From JAAUQA01 sp036351435 (GTDB lineage Bacteria > Pseudomonadota > Gammaproteobacteria > Competibacterales > Competibacteraceae): 31,135 nucleotides of DNA. Shown one piece after another: positions 14,034-22,697 of the stretch (position 1 is the stretch's first letter; each line of letters starts with the position of its first letter). Below the pieces are notes generated by a model. The model was not told where the DNA came from. It searched no databases and saw only the letters and a program-made list of their open reading frames with translations. The stretch is from contig JAZBPA010000092.1 of NCBI GenBank assembly GCA_036351435.1, positions 1-31,135 of the forward strand, in the 5' to 3' direction. The position numbers and the translations under genes are program-made.

Positions 14034-14789
14034 ATGCTGGTACTGTTTACCGATTTCGGCTTGCAAGGACCCTATGTGGGCCAGTTGAAACTGGTCCTGC
14101 AACAGTGGGCACCGGCTGTACCGATCATTGATTTGTTTCATGACGTGCCCGCCTTCGATAGCCAAGGGGCTGCGTATCTATTGGCTGCTTATGTGGCCGA
14201 ACTTCCTGCCGCAACCGTCGTTGTCGGGGTGATTGATCCTGGAGTAGGTAGCAACCGTCCTGGTCTTATCGTATACGCCGATGGCCGTTGGTTCGTCGGA
14301 CCCGATAATGGGCTATTCGATCGAGTCATTGCCCGTGCTGATCAAGCACAAACTTGGCATATCATCTGGCAACCGGAGCGGTTGTCCGCATCATTTCACG
14401 GCCGCGATTGGTTCGCTCCGGTCGCTGCTATGCTGGCTAGCGGGGGTGCACAGCCTGAACAATTGGGGACGGAGGTATCATTGCCTCTGTTAAGCTGGCC
14501 TGATGATCTTGCGCGTATTGTCTATATCGACCGCTTTGGCAACGCCATGACCGGCATTCGCGCCAAGGTGGTGGATACGCAGGCCGCTGTCGTGGTCGAA
14601 GGTGAATACCTGTCGTGGGCGCGGACTTTTTCCGACGTGCCGGTAGGCCAAGGTTTTTGGTACGAGAATTCCAACGGGTTGTTGGAATTAGCAGTCAATC
14701 AGGGTGACGCCGCACAGCGATTCAAACTACATCCCGGAACGCGGTTGCAAGTATTGGGAACTGTATCCAGTGTAATCCAGGAAAGCTAG
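14034..14789 (+). CDS. S-adenosyl-L-methionine hydrolase, adenosine-forming (DUF62 family)
   Basis: The 251-residue protein belongs to the SAM hydroxide adenosyltransferase family, which uses water-derived hydroxide to split SAM into adenosine and methionine, and is related to fluorinases. It shows TDFG at residues 6-9, IDPGVGSNRPGL with Asp68 and Arg75, GPDNGL, and SFHGRDWFAP with His122; Asp-Arg-His is the triad proposed for the archaeal enzyme. The C-terminal beta domain contains YIDRFGNAMT. Nothing suggests a fluorinase or chlorinase variant. The ATG at 14034 lies seven bases after the terminator T tract with no ribosome binding site, so expression may depend on readthrough or an internal start. 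The physiological role of this family in bacteria is poorly defined. Confidence 0.85.
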   Translation: MLVLFTDFGLQGPYVGQLKLVLQQWAPAVPIIDLFHDVPAFDSQGAAYLLAAYVAELPAATVVVGVIDPGVGSNRPGLIVYADGRWFVGPDNGLFDRVIARADQAQTWHIIWQPERLSASFHGRDWFAPVAAMLASGGAQPEQLGTEVSLPLLSWPDDLARIVYIDRFGNAMTGIRAKVVDTQAAVVVEGEYLSWARTFSDVPVGQGFWYENSNGLLELAVNQGDAAQRFKLHPGTRLQVLGTVSSVIQES

Positions 14790-14840
14790 GCGATTACAGC
14801 ACCTGCTCAGGGGCTTCAGGATCGGTTCAGTTAGCTCGCT

Positions 14841-14846
14841 TATAAT
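14841..14846 (+). promoter_or_regulatory. Candidate -10 element upstream of the glycine-zipper lipoprotein
   Basis: A perfect TATAAT lies 47 bases before the lipoprotein ATG in the only sizeable spacer (104 bases) on this strand in the area. No good -35 hexamer stands 16-18 bases upstream, so the call rests on the -10 alone plus position. Confidence 0.35.
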
Positions 14847-14893
14847 ATGATTTTCTGTTTCAAGCTTATGATCTAACGCAGAGGTCATCCCGC

Positions 14894-15355
14894 ATGGAAA
14901 CCAAAACGACGCCATTAGTTGCAGTATTGCTGCTTGGATTGCTTATCAGCGGGTGCGCGCCCAGTCTGTCGGGTAGTGCCTACAGTCGCTCGCAGGCCCG
15001 CGAGACCCAGCAAGTGCAGTTCGGCACTGTAGAAGGGGTGCGTAATGTCCTGATCGAAGGGACCAAGAGCGGTGTGGGGACAGTATCTGGCGCTGCGCTC
15101 GGGGGGCTTGCCGGTAGTACGGTAGGTGGCGGTCGAGGCAAAGCAGCGGCGACCATAGGCGGTGCCGTACTGGGCGGGTTAGCTGGCGCTGCTGCGGAAG
15201 AAGGAGTAACCCGCCAGCAAGGATTGGAAATCACCGTGCGTCTGGATAATGGCCGTTTCATCGCGGTCACCCAAGCAGCCGATGAAATCTTCAACCCCGG
15301 AGAACGGGTTCGGATATTGACTGGCAATGACGGGACTACCCGGGTTACCCGCTAA
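14894..15355 (+). CDS. Glycine-zipper outer-membrane lipoprotein (SlyB/PcP-like)
   Basis: The 153-residue protein has a lipoprotein signal peptide with lipobox ISGC; Cys21 would be lipidated. After a short linker (residues 22-50) comes a glycine-zipper two-helix segment at about 58-100, rich in GxxxG-type spacing (GTVSGAALGGLAGSTVGGG, then TIGGAVLGGLAGAAAEEG). A C-terminal beta-rich part ITVRLDNGRFIAVTQ...FNPGERVRIL follows, as in SlyB, PcP and the rickettsial 17-kDa antigen. These proteins sit in the outer membrane; SlyB has been linked to PhoPQ-dependent envelope stabilisation in enterics, but that role cannot be assumed here. AGAGG at 14880-14884 precedes the ATG by nine bases. It is convergent with ssb. 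Confidence 0.85.
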   Translation: METKTTPLVAVLLLGLLISGCAPSLSGSAYSRSQARETQQVQFGTVEGVRNVLIEGTKSGVGTVSGAALGGLAGSTVGGGRGKAAATIGGAVLGGLAGAAAEEGVTRQQGLEITVRLDNGRFIAVTQAADEIFNPGERVRILTGNDGTTRVTR

Positions 15356-15403
15356 GCTATTCTCTAAAAGGCTTAGAAAGTCGTTATCAATCCGACACTC
15401 GCA

Positions 15404-15880
15404 TCAGAACGGAATATCATCGTCGAAATCGTTGTCTGTTGCAGGCGGTTGCAAAGAAGGCGCAGGTTTGGTGGGCGGGGTATTCTCTTGGGTAGCTGCG
15501 CGCGGCGTTTCGCGAGGTTCAAAACTAGCGCTACCGCCGCCCCGACCACCCAACATTTGCATGTCGTTCACAACGATTTCTGTGGTATAGCGATCCTGGC
15601 CGCTATTTTTATCCTGCCACTTACGGGTTTGTAGTCGACCTTCCACATAGATCTGTGAGCCTTTGCGCAGATACTCGCCGGCAATTTCTGCCAACGGACT
15701 GTAAAAAACCAAATTATGCCATTCGGTACGCTCCTGGCGTTCACCCGTTTGCTTGTCTTTCCAGGAATCAGTGGTTGCCAGGGTGAGATTCGCGACCGCT
15801 CTGCCGCTAGGCATGTAGCGCACGTCGGGGTCTTTACCCAAATTACCAATCAGAATCACTTTATTAATGCCTTTAGCCAT
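15404..15880 (-). CDS. ssb: Single-stranded DNA-binding protein
   Basis: The 158-residue protein has the SSB OB fold at about residues 1-110 (MAKGINKVILIGNLGKDPDVRYMPSG, WHNLVFYSPLAEIAGEYLRKGSQIYVEGRLQTRKW), a Gly/Pro/Thr-rich disordered linker, and the acidic tip FDDDIPF that recruits repair and replication partners. It coats single-stranded DNA as a tetramer. AGGAGA seven bases upstream marks the start. It lies 62 bases downstream of the MFS gene on the same strand; a 7-bp inverted repeat in that gap may be regulatory. No CTG-N10-CAG LexA box is visible upstream. Confidence 0.97.
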   Translation of the reverse strand: MAKGINKVILIGNLGKDPDVRYMPSGRAVANLTLATTDSWKDKQTGERQERTEWHNLVFYSPLAEIAGEYLRKGSQIYVEGRLQTRKWQDKNSGQDRYTTEIVVNDMQMLGGRGGGSASFEPRETPRAATQENTPPTKPAPSLQPPATDNDFDDDIPF

Positions 15881-15899
15881 AGATTATTCTCCTGTGATC

Positions 15900-15919
15900 G
15901 AATCGATCCGCGTCGATTC
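15900..15919. repeat. Inverted repeat upstream of ssb
   Basis: GAATCGA at 15900-15906 and TCGATTC at 15913-15919 form a perfect 7-bp inverted repeat with a 6-base spacer (TCCGCG). It lies 20-39 bases before the ssb start, between the MFS stop and the ssb ribosome binding site. It could be a dimeric repressor site or a hairpin in the transcript; no T tract follows in the minus direction, so it is not an intrinsic terminator. Confidence 0.4.
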
Positions 15920-15942
15920 ATTATTGAAATGACTGCATGGTT

Positions 15943-17331
15943 TCAAACTTTGGCGATTGAAAGTTCTTGTAGCGCTGCTTTATCCAGCTTATCCCGATCA
16001 ACTTTCAAATAAGCGACACCGTCAGCCGCAATCACCACCGCATCAACGACCCCGCGGATTTGGCTCAGTCTCGCACTCATCTGGCTAGCTTCGTTGTCAC
16101 TTAGCACGCCGAGATGCAACGAATAGCTGCTGAGCAGGCGCGGTGGTTGCATGGTGTAAGCCACACCGAACCAGAACAAGGTTCCCAGCGCCGCAAACGC
16201 GAAAACGCCTTGTAAGCCAAACAGGCCATGCATCCAGCCGCCCAGAGCCCCACCAAAAAAAGCACCAAGGAACTGGCTGCTGGAATAAACGCCCATAGCC
16301 GTTCCTTTGGCGTTCGGTGGCGACAGCTTACTAATCAATGAAGGCAGTGAGGCTTCCAGTAAATTGAATGCAGTGAAAAAAACGAAAATCAATGTGACGG
16401 CGATCCCCAAGCTGTGGTAAAAACTCGCCAGTCCTAATTCTGCAAAACCCAGCGCCAGAATAGCAGCGAGCAGCATCGGCTTCACCCGGCCGTATTTCTC
16501 TGCCAAGATGATGCTGGGTATGACGACCATGATGGATAGCACTAGCGCGGACAGATATACCAACCAATGGAGATGAGCGGGAAACCCTGCCCCGTCTCGT
16601 AATGCGAGTGGAACAGCTACAAAGGTTGCCGTTAACACCATGTGCAAGGTAAGAATACCCACATCCAAGCGCAACAATTGGGTGTCTCGCAATACGTGTT
16701 TAAATAACGCCGGGACGGGTGTGGTGTCTCGGTGGTGATGCAGATGGATTGGTTGTGGGATAACAAAGTGGGTGATCAACACAGCCATCACAGCCATCAC
16801 AGCAGTCAGCCAGAATATTCCTTTAATCCCGATCCAATTGTGCAGCGCCGGTCCCAACACCATGGATAAGGCAAAGGAAACCCCGATGCTGATGCCGATC
16901 ACCGCCATTATCTTGGTACGTTGCTCCTCCCGACTCAAATCAGCGGCCAGAGCCAACACCACCGCAGCGATAGCACCTGCGCCTTGCAACGCGCGTCCCA
17001 CCATCATCACCAGGATTGAATCAGCCAGTGCTGCGACCACACTTCCCGCAGCGAATAACAACAGGCCGATTATAATAAGGCGCTTACGCCCGAAACGATC
17101 AGACAACATCCCGAACGGGATTTGTAGACACGCTTGGGTTAGGCCATAAATGCCGATAGCCACACCGGTTAACAATGGTGTTGCCCCGGCCAGATCTTCG
17201 GCATACAAAGCAAACACCGGTAATACCATGAACAGGCCCAGCATCCGTAGCGCATATAGTCCAGCCAAAGCACACGCCGCTTTGCGTTCGCCTGTGCTCA
17301 TGTGAGTCGTTTCGCCATCAACTGGCAGCAT
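15943..17331 (-). CDS. MFS transporter, YajR-like with C-terminal YAM-type domain
   Basis: The 462-residue inner-membrane protein has about twelve hydrophobic helices and the MFS motif A between helices 2 and 3 (GMLSDRFGRKR). After the last helix, residues from about 405 form a soluble tail (SDNEASQMSARLSQIRGVVDAVVI...YLKVDRDKLDKAAL) like the ferredoxin-fold YAM domain of E. coli YajR. The substrate is unknown; efflux is the usual guess for the family. The ATG at 17331 has AAGAGA ten bases upstream; an internal ATG at 17301 (MSTGERK) is a reasonable alternative start, since the first ten residues are not part of the fold. It is divergent from uvrA and followed by ssb, the same neighbourhood as in pseudomonads. 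Confidence 0.87.
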   Translation of the reverse strand: MLPVDGETTHMSTGERKAACALAGLYALRMLGLFMVLPVFALYAEDLAGATPLLTGVAIGIYGLTQACLQIPFGMLSDRFGRKRLIIIGLLLFAAGSVVAALADSILVMMVGRALQGAGAIAAVVLALAADLSREEQRTKIMAVIGISIGVSFALSMVLGPALHNWIGIKGIFWLTAVMAVMAVLITHFVIPQPIHLHHHRDTTPVPALFKHVLRDTQLLRLDVGILTLHMVLTATFVAVPLALRDGAGFPAHLHWLVYLSALVLSIMVVIPSIILAEKYGRVKPMLLAAILALGFAELGLASFYHSLGIAVTLIFVFFTAFNLLEASLPSLISKLSPPNAKGTAMGVYSSSQFLGAFFGGALGGWMHGLFGLQGVFAFAALGTLFWFGVAYTMQPPRLLSSYSLHLGVLSDNEASQMSARLSQIRGVVDAVVIAADGVAYLKVDRDKLDKAALQELSIAKV

Positions 17332-17404
17332 GTCGTATTAATCTCTTCATCTTGCAGTATTCAATGTAATAGTATCATTGCTAGGTTAGGCTCCAGAAAA
17401 AATT

Positions 17405-20239
17405 ATGGACACCATTCATATTCGCGGCGCACGCACGCATAACTTACAGAATATCGATTTAGACTTGCCGCGTGACCGCTTGATCGTGATCACTGGGTTA
17501 TCCGGTTCGGGTAAGTCATCGCTAGCCTTCGATACCATTTACGCTGAAGGTCAGCGGCGCTATGTCGAGTCTCTTTCAGCTTACGCTCGGCAATTCCTGT
17601 CGATGATGGAAAAGCCCGATGTAGATCATATCGAGGGTTTGTCTCCAGCCATATCTATTGAGCAGAAATCGACGTCGCATAATCCGCGTTCCACAGTAGG
17701 CACGATTACTGAGATTTACGATTATCTGCGCTTGCTTTACGCACGGGTGGGCATTCCCTGCTGCCCGGAACACGGCAGTACATTGAATGCGCAAACCGTT
17801 AGCCAGATGGTCGATCAGGTGTTGGCGCTTTCCGAAGGCGCTCGGCTCATGCTGCTGGCACCTGTGGTACAGGAACGCAAAGGCGAACACCTACGTTTGT
17901 TGGAAGAATTACGTGCGCAGGGATTCATTCGCGCCCGCATCAATAATAAAGTCGTAGAATTGGACGACCCGCCGCAGTTAAATTTACGCCGCAAGCACAC
18001 TATTGAAGTGGTAGTGGATCGCTTCAAAGTACGTCCTGATCTGAATCTGCGTTTGGCGGAATCGTTCGAAACCGCACTAAGACTGGGTAGTGGCTTAGCC
18101 AAGATCAGTTTTCTAGACGATGATCAGCAACAGGCTGATTTGATCTTTTCTTCCAATTTCGCCTGCCCGTTGTGTGGTTACAGCCTTAGCGAGTTGGAAC
18201 CCCGGCTATTTTCTTTCAATAATCCGGTGGGGGCTTGCCCGGAATGCGATGGGCTGGGAGTCAAACAATTCTTCGATCCTGAACGGGTGGTCACCCATCC
18301 TCATCTTAGCCTAGCGGATGGTGCGATGCGGGGTTGGGATCGGCGCAATCCGTACTATTTCCAAACGGCCTGCTCGCTGGCCAAGCATTATGGTTTTGCC
18401 GTCGATACCCCGTTTCAATCGCTGACGGAGGATATTCGTCAGGCGATTCTTTACGGCAGTGGCAAGGAGCGTATCGAATTCGAACATGTTAATTCGCGTG
18501 GCGAAACGTCTCATCGTCGCCATACATTCGAGGGTATCGTGCGCACCTTGGAGCGCCGGTACCGGGAAACCGACTCCAGTACGGTGCGGGAAGAACTCGC
18601 CCGCTATTTGAGCGTTCACCCCTGCCCAACCTGCGACGGTTCCCGTCTGAACCGCGCCTCCCGACATGTGTTCATCGCCGAGCGTAATTTGCCGGCGATC
18701 ACTGCCTTACCGGTAGGTGAGACGCTGGCTTTCTTCGCGCAATTGCAGTTACCGGGTCGGCGCGGTGAAATCGCAGAAAAAATTGTCAAGGAGATTACCG
18801 AACGACTGACTTTTTTGGTTAATGTCGGGTTGGATTACCTGACTCTAGATCGGTCGGCCGACACGTTGTCCGGCGGGGAAGCGCAACGCATTAGACTGGC
18901 TAGCCAAATCGGTGCAGGACTGGTTGGCGTCATGTATATTCTGGACGAACCGTCCATCGGTTTGCATCAGCGCGATAATGCCCGGTTGTTGAAAACATTG
19001 CTGCGTCTGCGTGATTTAGGTAACACAGTCATCGTGGTGGAACACGATGAAGAAGCCATCCGTAGTGCCGATCATGTGGTGGATATGGGGCCTGGCGCCG
19101 GGGTCCACGGTGGTCAAGTCGTAGCGCAGGGAAAACCCGCCGAAATTGTTGCCGCCACCACGTCACTGACCGGCCAATACTTGAGCGGACGGCGGCGCAT
19201 CGCAACCCCGGAACAGCGCACACCGTATAACGCCAAACAACAACTCACAATAGTCGAAGCCAGCGGTAATAATCTGAAAACCATCACGGTGGCTATTCCT
19301 CTGGGCCTGTTGACCTGTGTGACTGGTGTATCCGGTTCCGGCAAGTCTACTTTGATCAACGACACGCTGTATCGTTACGTGGCTCGCGAATTGAACGACG
19401 CCAACGAATCGCCGGCGCCCTGCCAAGATATTAGCGGATTGGAATTTCTGGACAAGATCGTGAATATTGATCAAAGTCCGATCGGACGCACGCCACGTTC
19501 CAATCCGGCCACCTACACTGGGCTGTTCACCCCCATCCGGGAATTGTTCGCCGCCACTCCGGAAGCCCGCTCACGGGGCTATACGCCGGGCCGCTTTAGT
19601 TTTAACGTCAAGGGAGGACGCTGTGAAGCTTGCCAGGGCGATGGCGTTATCAAAGTGGAAATGCATTTCTTGCCCGATATTTATGTGCCTTGCGACGTAT
19701 GCAAGGGACAACGATACAATCGGGAAACGCTCGGTGTTCGCTACAAAGGCAAAACTATCCACGATGTGTTAGCGATGACTGTGGAAACGGCGCTGGAGTT
19801 TTTCGACGCCGTACCCATCGTGGCGCGCAAGCTACAAACCTTGCAAGATGTCGGCTTGTCCTACATCAGGCTCGGGCAAAATGCGACCACCCTATCCGGT
19901 GGCGAAGCGCAGCGCGTCAAGCTGGCGCGGGAATTATCCAAACGCGATACTGGCAAGACCCTGTATATTCTTGATGAACCGACTACGGGGCTGCACTTCC
20001 ACGACATTGAGCAATTGCTAAAGGTGCTGCATGAATTACGCGACAGAGGTAATACCGTGGTTGTTATTGAACACAATTTGGATGTGGTTAAGACGGCCGA
20101 TTGGCTGATCGACCTGGGACCCGAAGGTGGTGAACGCGGTGGAGAAATCGTGGCCACCGGTATGCCGGAAGCGCTGGCCGAACACCCGCACAGCTATACC
20201 GGGCAATTTCTTAAACCGATCTTAACAAATCAGTCATAG
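17405..20239 (+). CDS. uvrA: Excinuclease ABC subunit A
   Basis: The 944-residue protein is a full-length UvrA (940 in E. coli), the damage-recognition ATPase of nucleotide excision repair. It has two ABC modules: Walker A GLSGSGKSS at residues 31-39 and GVSGSGKST at 641-649, each followed by an LSGGEAQR signature and a Walker B ILDEP. Zinc ligands Cys254/257/278/281 lie in the first module and Cys740/743/763/766 in the second (CEACQGDG and CDVCKG). The N-terminus MDTIHIRGARTHNLQNIDL fits the family, so ATG 17405 is firm although the ribosome binding site is weak. The 73-base spacer shared with the divergent MFS gene has no CTG-N10-CAG LexA box. It is convergent with the next gene, 13 bases away. 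Confidence 0.98.
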   Translation: MDTIHIRGARTHNLQNIDLDLPRDRLIVITGLSGSGKSSLAFDTIYAEGQRRYVESLSAYARQFLSMMEKPDVDHIEGLSPAISIEQKSTSHNPRSTVGTITEIYDYLRLLYARVGIPCCPEHGSTLNAQTVSQMVDQVLALSEGARLMLLAPVVQERKGEHLRLLEELRAQGFIRARINNKVVELDDPPQLNLRRKHTIEVVVDRFKVRPDLNLRLAESFETALRLGSGLAKISFLDDDQQQADLIFSSNFACPLCGYSLSELEPRLFSFNNPVGACPECDGLGVKQFFDPERVVTHPHLSLADGAMRGWDRRNPYYFQTACSLAKHYGFAVDTPFQSLTEDIRQAILYGSGKERIEFEHVNSRGETSHRRHTFEGIVRTLERRYRETDSSTVREELARYLSVHPCPTCDGSRLNRASRHVFIAERNLPAITALPVGETLAFFAQLQLPGRRGEIAEKIVKEITERLTFLVNVGLDYLTLDRSADTLSGGEAQRIRLASQIGAGLVGVMYILDEPSIGLHQRDNARLLKTLLRLRDLGNTVIVVEHDEEAIRSADHVVDMGPGAGVHGGQVVAQGKPAEIVAATTSLTGQYLSGRRRIATPEQRTPYNAKQQLTIVEASGNNLKTITVAIPLGLLTCVTGVSGSGKSTLINDTLYRYVARELNDANESPAPCQDISGLEFLDKIVNIDQSPIGRTPRSNPATYTGLFTPIRELFAATPEARSRGYTPGRFSFNVKGGRCEACQGDGVIKVEMHFLPDIYVPCDVCKGQRYNRETLGVRYKGKTIHDVLAMTVETALEFFDAVPIVARKLQTLQDVGLSYIRLGQNATTLSGGEAQRVKLARELSKRDTGKTLYILDEPTTGLHFHDIEQLLKVLHELRDRGNTVVVIEHNLDVVKTADWLIDLGPEGGERGGEIVATGMPEALAEHPHSYTGQFLKPILTNQS

Positions 20240-20252
20240 ATTAGCTGTTGAA

Positions 20253-22418
20253 TCAGTAATTGCCATATGAGAAGTGGCCAAAAGGATTGCCAAGCATTAA
20301 TCGCATTGCTGCTTCCGCCCCCAGAGGTTTGCTAAATAAAAATCCCTGCATTTCCCTGCATCCCAAGGTCCGCAGGTATTCTACTTGGGTTTCAGTTTCT
20401 ACCCCTTCGGCAATCATATTGCGCTCTAAACCTTTTGCCATTGCAACAATAGCCGCAATCACTGAACTTTTATGCGTAGTCGATTTTACATTACGTAAAA
20501 AAGAGCGATCAATTTTGATGGTGTTGATCGGTAATTGCTCCAGATAACTCAGGGAAGAGTATCCGGTACCGAAATCATCTATGGCGATATGGATACCCCG
20601 GTTACTCAGTTGACTAAGTTTTTGAATGACGCTATTCATATCCTTCATGATAACGCTTTCAGTAATTTCCAATTCAATCATCTGCCCGGGGATATCGTAC
20701 TCATTTAACACCTCGATCATTTTTTCCACAAAGTTAGGTTGTTCAACCTGTTTGGCTGAGAGATTAACCGCTAACCGAACAGAGGTTAAACCACTATCTC
20801 GCCACCGTTTGAGTTCAAGACAGGCTGTTCGCATAATCCACTCGCCAAGACTAACGATGAGGCCTGTTTCTTCAGCGAGGGAGATAAACTCTGCAGGCGA
20901 AATAATCCCCCTTAACGGGTGATTCCAACGGATCAACGCTTCCATGCCAACAATAGCGCCTGAACTGATGTCGATCTGAGGTTGATAAAATACGGCGAAT
21001 TGCTCAGTCTCCAACGCTTTACGAAGGCTAGTTTCCAACGAAAGCGATTCGCTGAATGTTTTATTCATGTGACTGGTGTAAAACTCATAACCTCCTTTAT
21101 TTTGAGCTTTGCAGTGATACATCGCGATATCAGCATGTTGAATCAGGTCTTCCATGGTTGAACCATGTTCAGGAAAGAGCACGATGCCTATACTTACACC
21201 AAGAAAAAGTTCATGATTTTCTACAATAAAGGGTAGTTTTAATGCGGAAATCACCTTGGCAGCGATGGTTTTTGCGTCCTCGGATGTGCTCACCCCGGGA
21301 GCCAGCAGCATAAATTCATCGCCACCGATACGAGCCAAAGTGTCACTTTCCCGCAGACAATGCATAAGGCGTTTAGCTACTGCCTGAAGCAGACCATCGC
21401 CGATCATATGACCCAGTGAATCATTTACGAATTTAAAGCGGTCTAAATCGAGGAACATCACTGTGAATTGTTCCTGATCACGTTTGCTGTGAATAATTGC
21501 GCAACTTAAACGATCTTTAAAAAGCTTTCTATTCGGTAACCCGGTCAGTAAATCATGATAGGCTTGATAATTGATTTTTTCTTGTGCTCTCCTTCGCTCG
21601 GTGACGTCTCTGGCCACCCCGAAAACTACAGAAGAGTGATCTGATTCATTAACAATCTTTCCGTGATCAACTGTTTCAAAAATATTACAGTTGGCCAAAT
21701 CACGATCGACCAGCATAAAGGAATTTTCAAAAAAGCGTGGCTCCTGTACGCTATTATTATATTTGATTCTTATTTCAGCTTTACTAAAAACACTCTCGTT
21801 AGCCTTAAGTTCGCTGAGGGTATGGTAAGTAGTAAGCATATCCTTTTCATACACTAAATCAGAGTAATGTTTGCCTATTAACTCTGCGGGAGCATAACCC
21901 AATAAAGAATCTACCCGGTCATTAACGAAAGCTAACCGTCCTTCGTTGTCGAGTATATAAATTATGTCAGGGGAGCATTGAACCAAGTGTCGATAAAATT
22001 TTTCTGATTGTTCTAGCTTATTTTGCAGGCTGAAGTTTTCTTTTTCTAAAAGCCTCCTGTTAATGGCATTCTCTACGGTTTTGAAAAGCTCTTCGGTTGT
22101 GTAAGGTTTTCGCAAGAAGTCATAAGCGCCGCGGCGTAGAGATTCTATTGCTGATTCGATTGATGTGTCGCCACTGACAACAACGATCATAGTGTTGATA
22201 TTGCGCTGTTGAATAAAATCCATAACTTGGTGGCCGCCCACTTCCGGCATGATAATATCAAGCAACGCAATATCGTAGCGTTCGCGCTCTAAAAGTGAGA
22301 TTGCCTGCTGGCCTCCTTGAGCAGTTTGAACCTCGTAACCAGCAGTCAAGAGAAGTTTCTCAAGACTTTGTAACATACGCTGGTCATCGTCTACGGCAAG
22401 AATTTTGGGCTTGTTCAT
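20253..22418 (-). CDS. Response regulator with REC-PAS-GGDEF-EAL domains
   Basis: The 721-residue protein combines a receiver domain (residues 4-120; acidic pocket Asp10-12, phospho-acceptor Asp54, Lys104), a PAS domain (about 140-275), a diguanylate cyclase domain and a c-di-GMP phosphodiesterase domain. The cyclase motif GGDEF (365-369) is intact and preceded five residues earlier by an RxxD inhibitory site (RESD, 356-359). The EAL domain keeps EAL (493-495), the NLS, DDFGTGYSSL (614-623) and EGVET (671-675) motifs. Both activities therefore look possible; which dominates cannot be read. There is no membrane segment. It lies 279 bases downstream of the HDOD-kinase gene on the same strand, its likely partner. 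There is no clear ribosome binding site. Base composition is low in GC, like the kinase gene. Confidence 0.93.
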   Translation of the reverse strand: MNKPKILAVDDDQRMLQSLEKLLLTAGYEVQTAQGGQQAISLLERERYDIALLDIIMPEVGGHQVMDFIQQRNINTMIVVVSGDTSIESAIESLRRGAYDFLRKPYTTEELFKTVENAINRRLLEKENFSLQNKLEQSEKFYRHLVQCSPDIIYILDNEGRLAFVNDRVDSLLGYAPAELIGKHYSDLVYEKDMLTTYHTLSELKANESVFSKAEIRIKYNNSVQEPRFFENSFMLVDRDLANCNIFETVDHGKIVNESDHSSVVFGVARDVTERRRAQEKINYQAYHDLLTGLPNRKLFKDRLSCAIIHSKRDQEQFTVMFLDLDRFKFVNDSLGHMIGDGLLQAVAKRLMHCLRESDTLARIGGDEFMLLAPGVSTSEDAKTIAAKVISALKLPFIVENHELFLGVSIGIVLFPEHGSTMEDLIQHADIAMYHCKAQNKGGYEFYTSHMNKTFSESLSLETSLRKALETEQFAVFYQPQIDISSGAIVGMEALIRWNHPLRGIISPAEFISLAEETGLIVSLGEWIMRTACLELKRWRDSGLTSVRLAVNLSAKQVEQPNFVEKMIEVLNEYDIPGQMIELEITESVIMKDMNSVIQKLSQLSNRGIHIAIDDFGTGYSSLSYLEQLPINTIKIDRSFLRNVKSTTHKSSVIAAIVAMAKGLERNMIAEGVETETQVEYLRTLGCREMQGFLFSKPLGAEAAMRLMLGNPFGHFSYGNY

Positions 22419-22430
22419 TATTTATGGTTA

Positions 22431-22470
22431 TTAGGCGAAGCTCGACTTTGTTTAGGCGAGACCCGACTTT
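22431..22470. repeat. Two 19-base direct repeats upstream of the REC-PAS-GGDEF-EAL gene
   Basis: TTAGGCGAAGCTCGACTTT at 22431-22449 recurs as TTAGGCGAGACCCGACTTT at 22452-22470. They match at 16 of 19 positions and start 21 bases apart, two helical turns. They lie 13-52 bases before the regulator ATG (22418, minus strand), where an operator or activator site would be expected. The rest of this 279-base spacer (to 22697) holds a 10-base palindrome ATAGCGCTAT at 22502-22511. It shows no gene, no convincing promoter hexamers and no terminator for the upstream kinase gene. Confidence 0.5.
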
Positions 22471-22697
22471 TTTCGCAAGTTAGAGAACATGCATCCTGCG
22501 TATAGCGCTATTTTGCGCATAGTGTCGTAGAGAATACAATAGGCTGTCCGCCTAAAAACATTTTCACACTTGAGGATAGCGTAGCGCTGTTGAACTGGCA
22601 ATCTGTAACCGGGTCATTATGGGACAGAAGTGAAATTTCTTCTCTGCAGGGCTTGGCTAATAATCACCAGTATTGACTAAAAATGCTGATCTGAATA

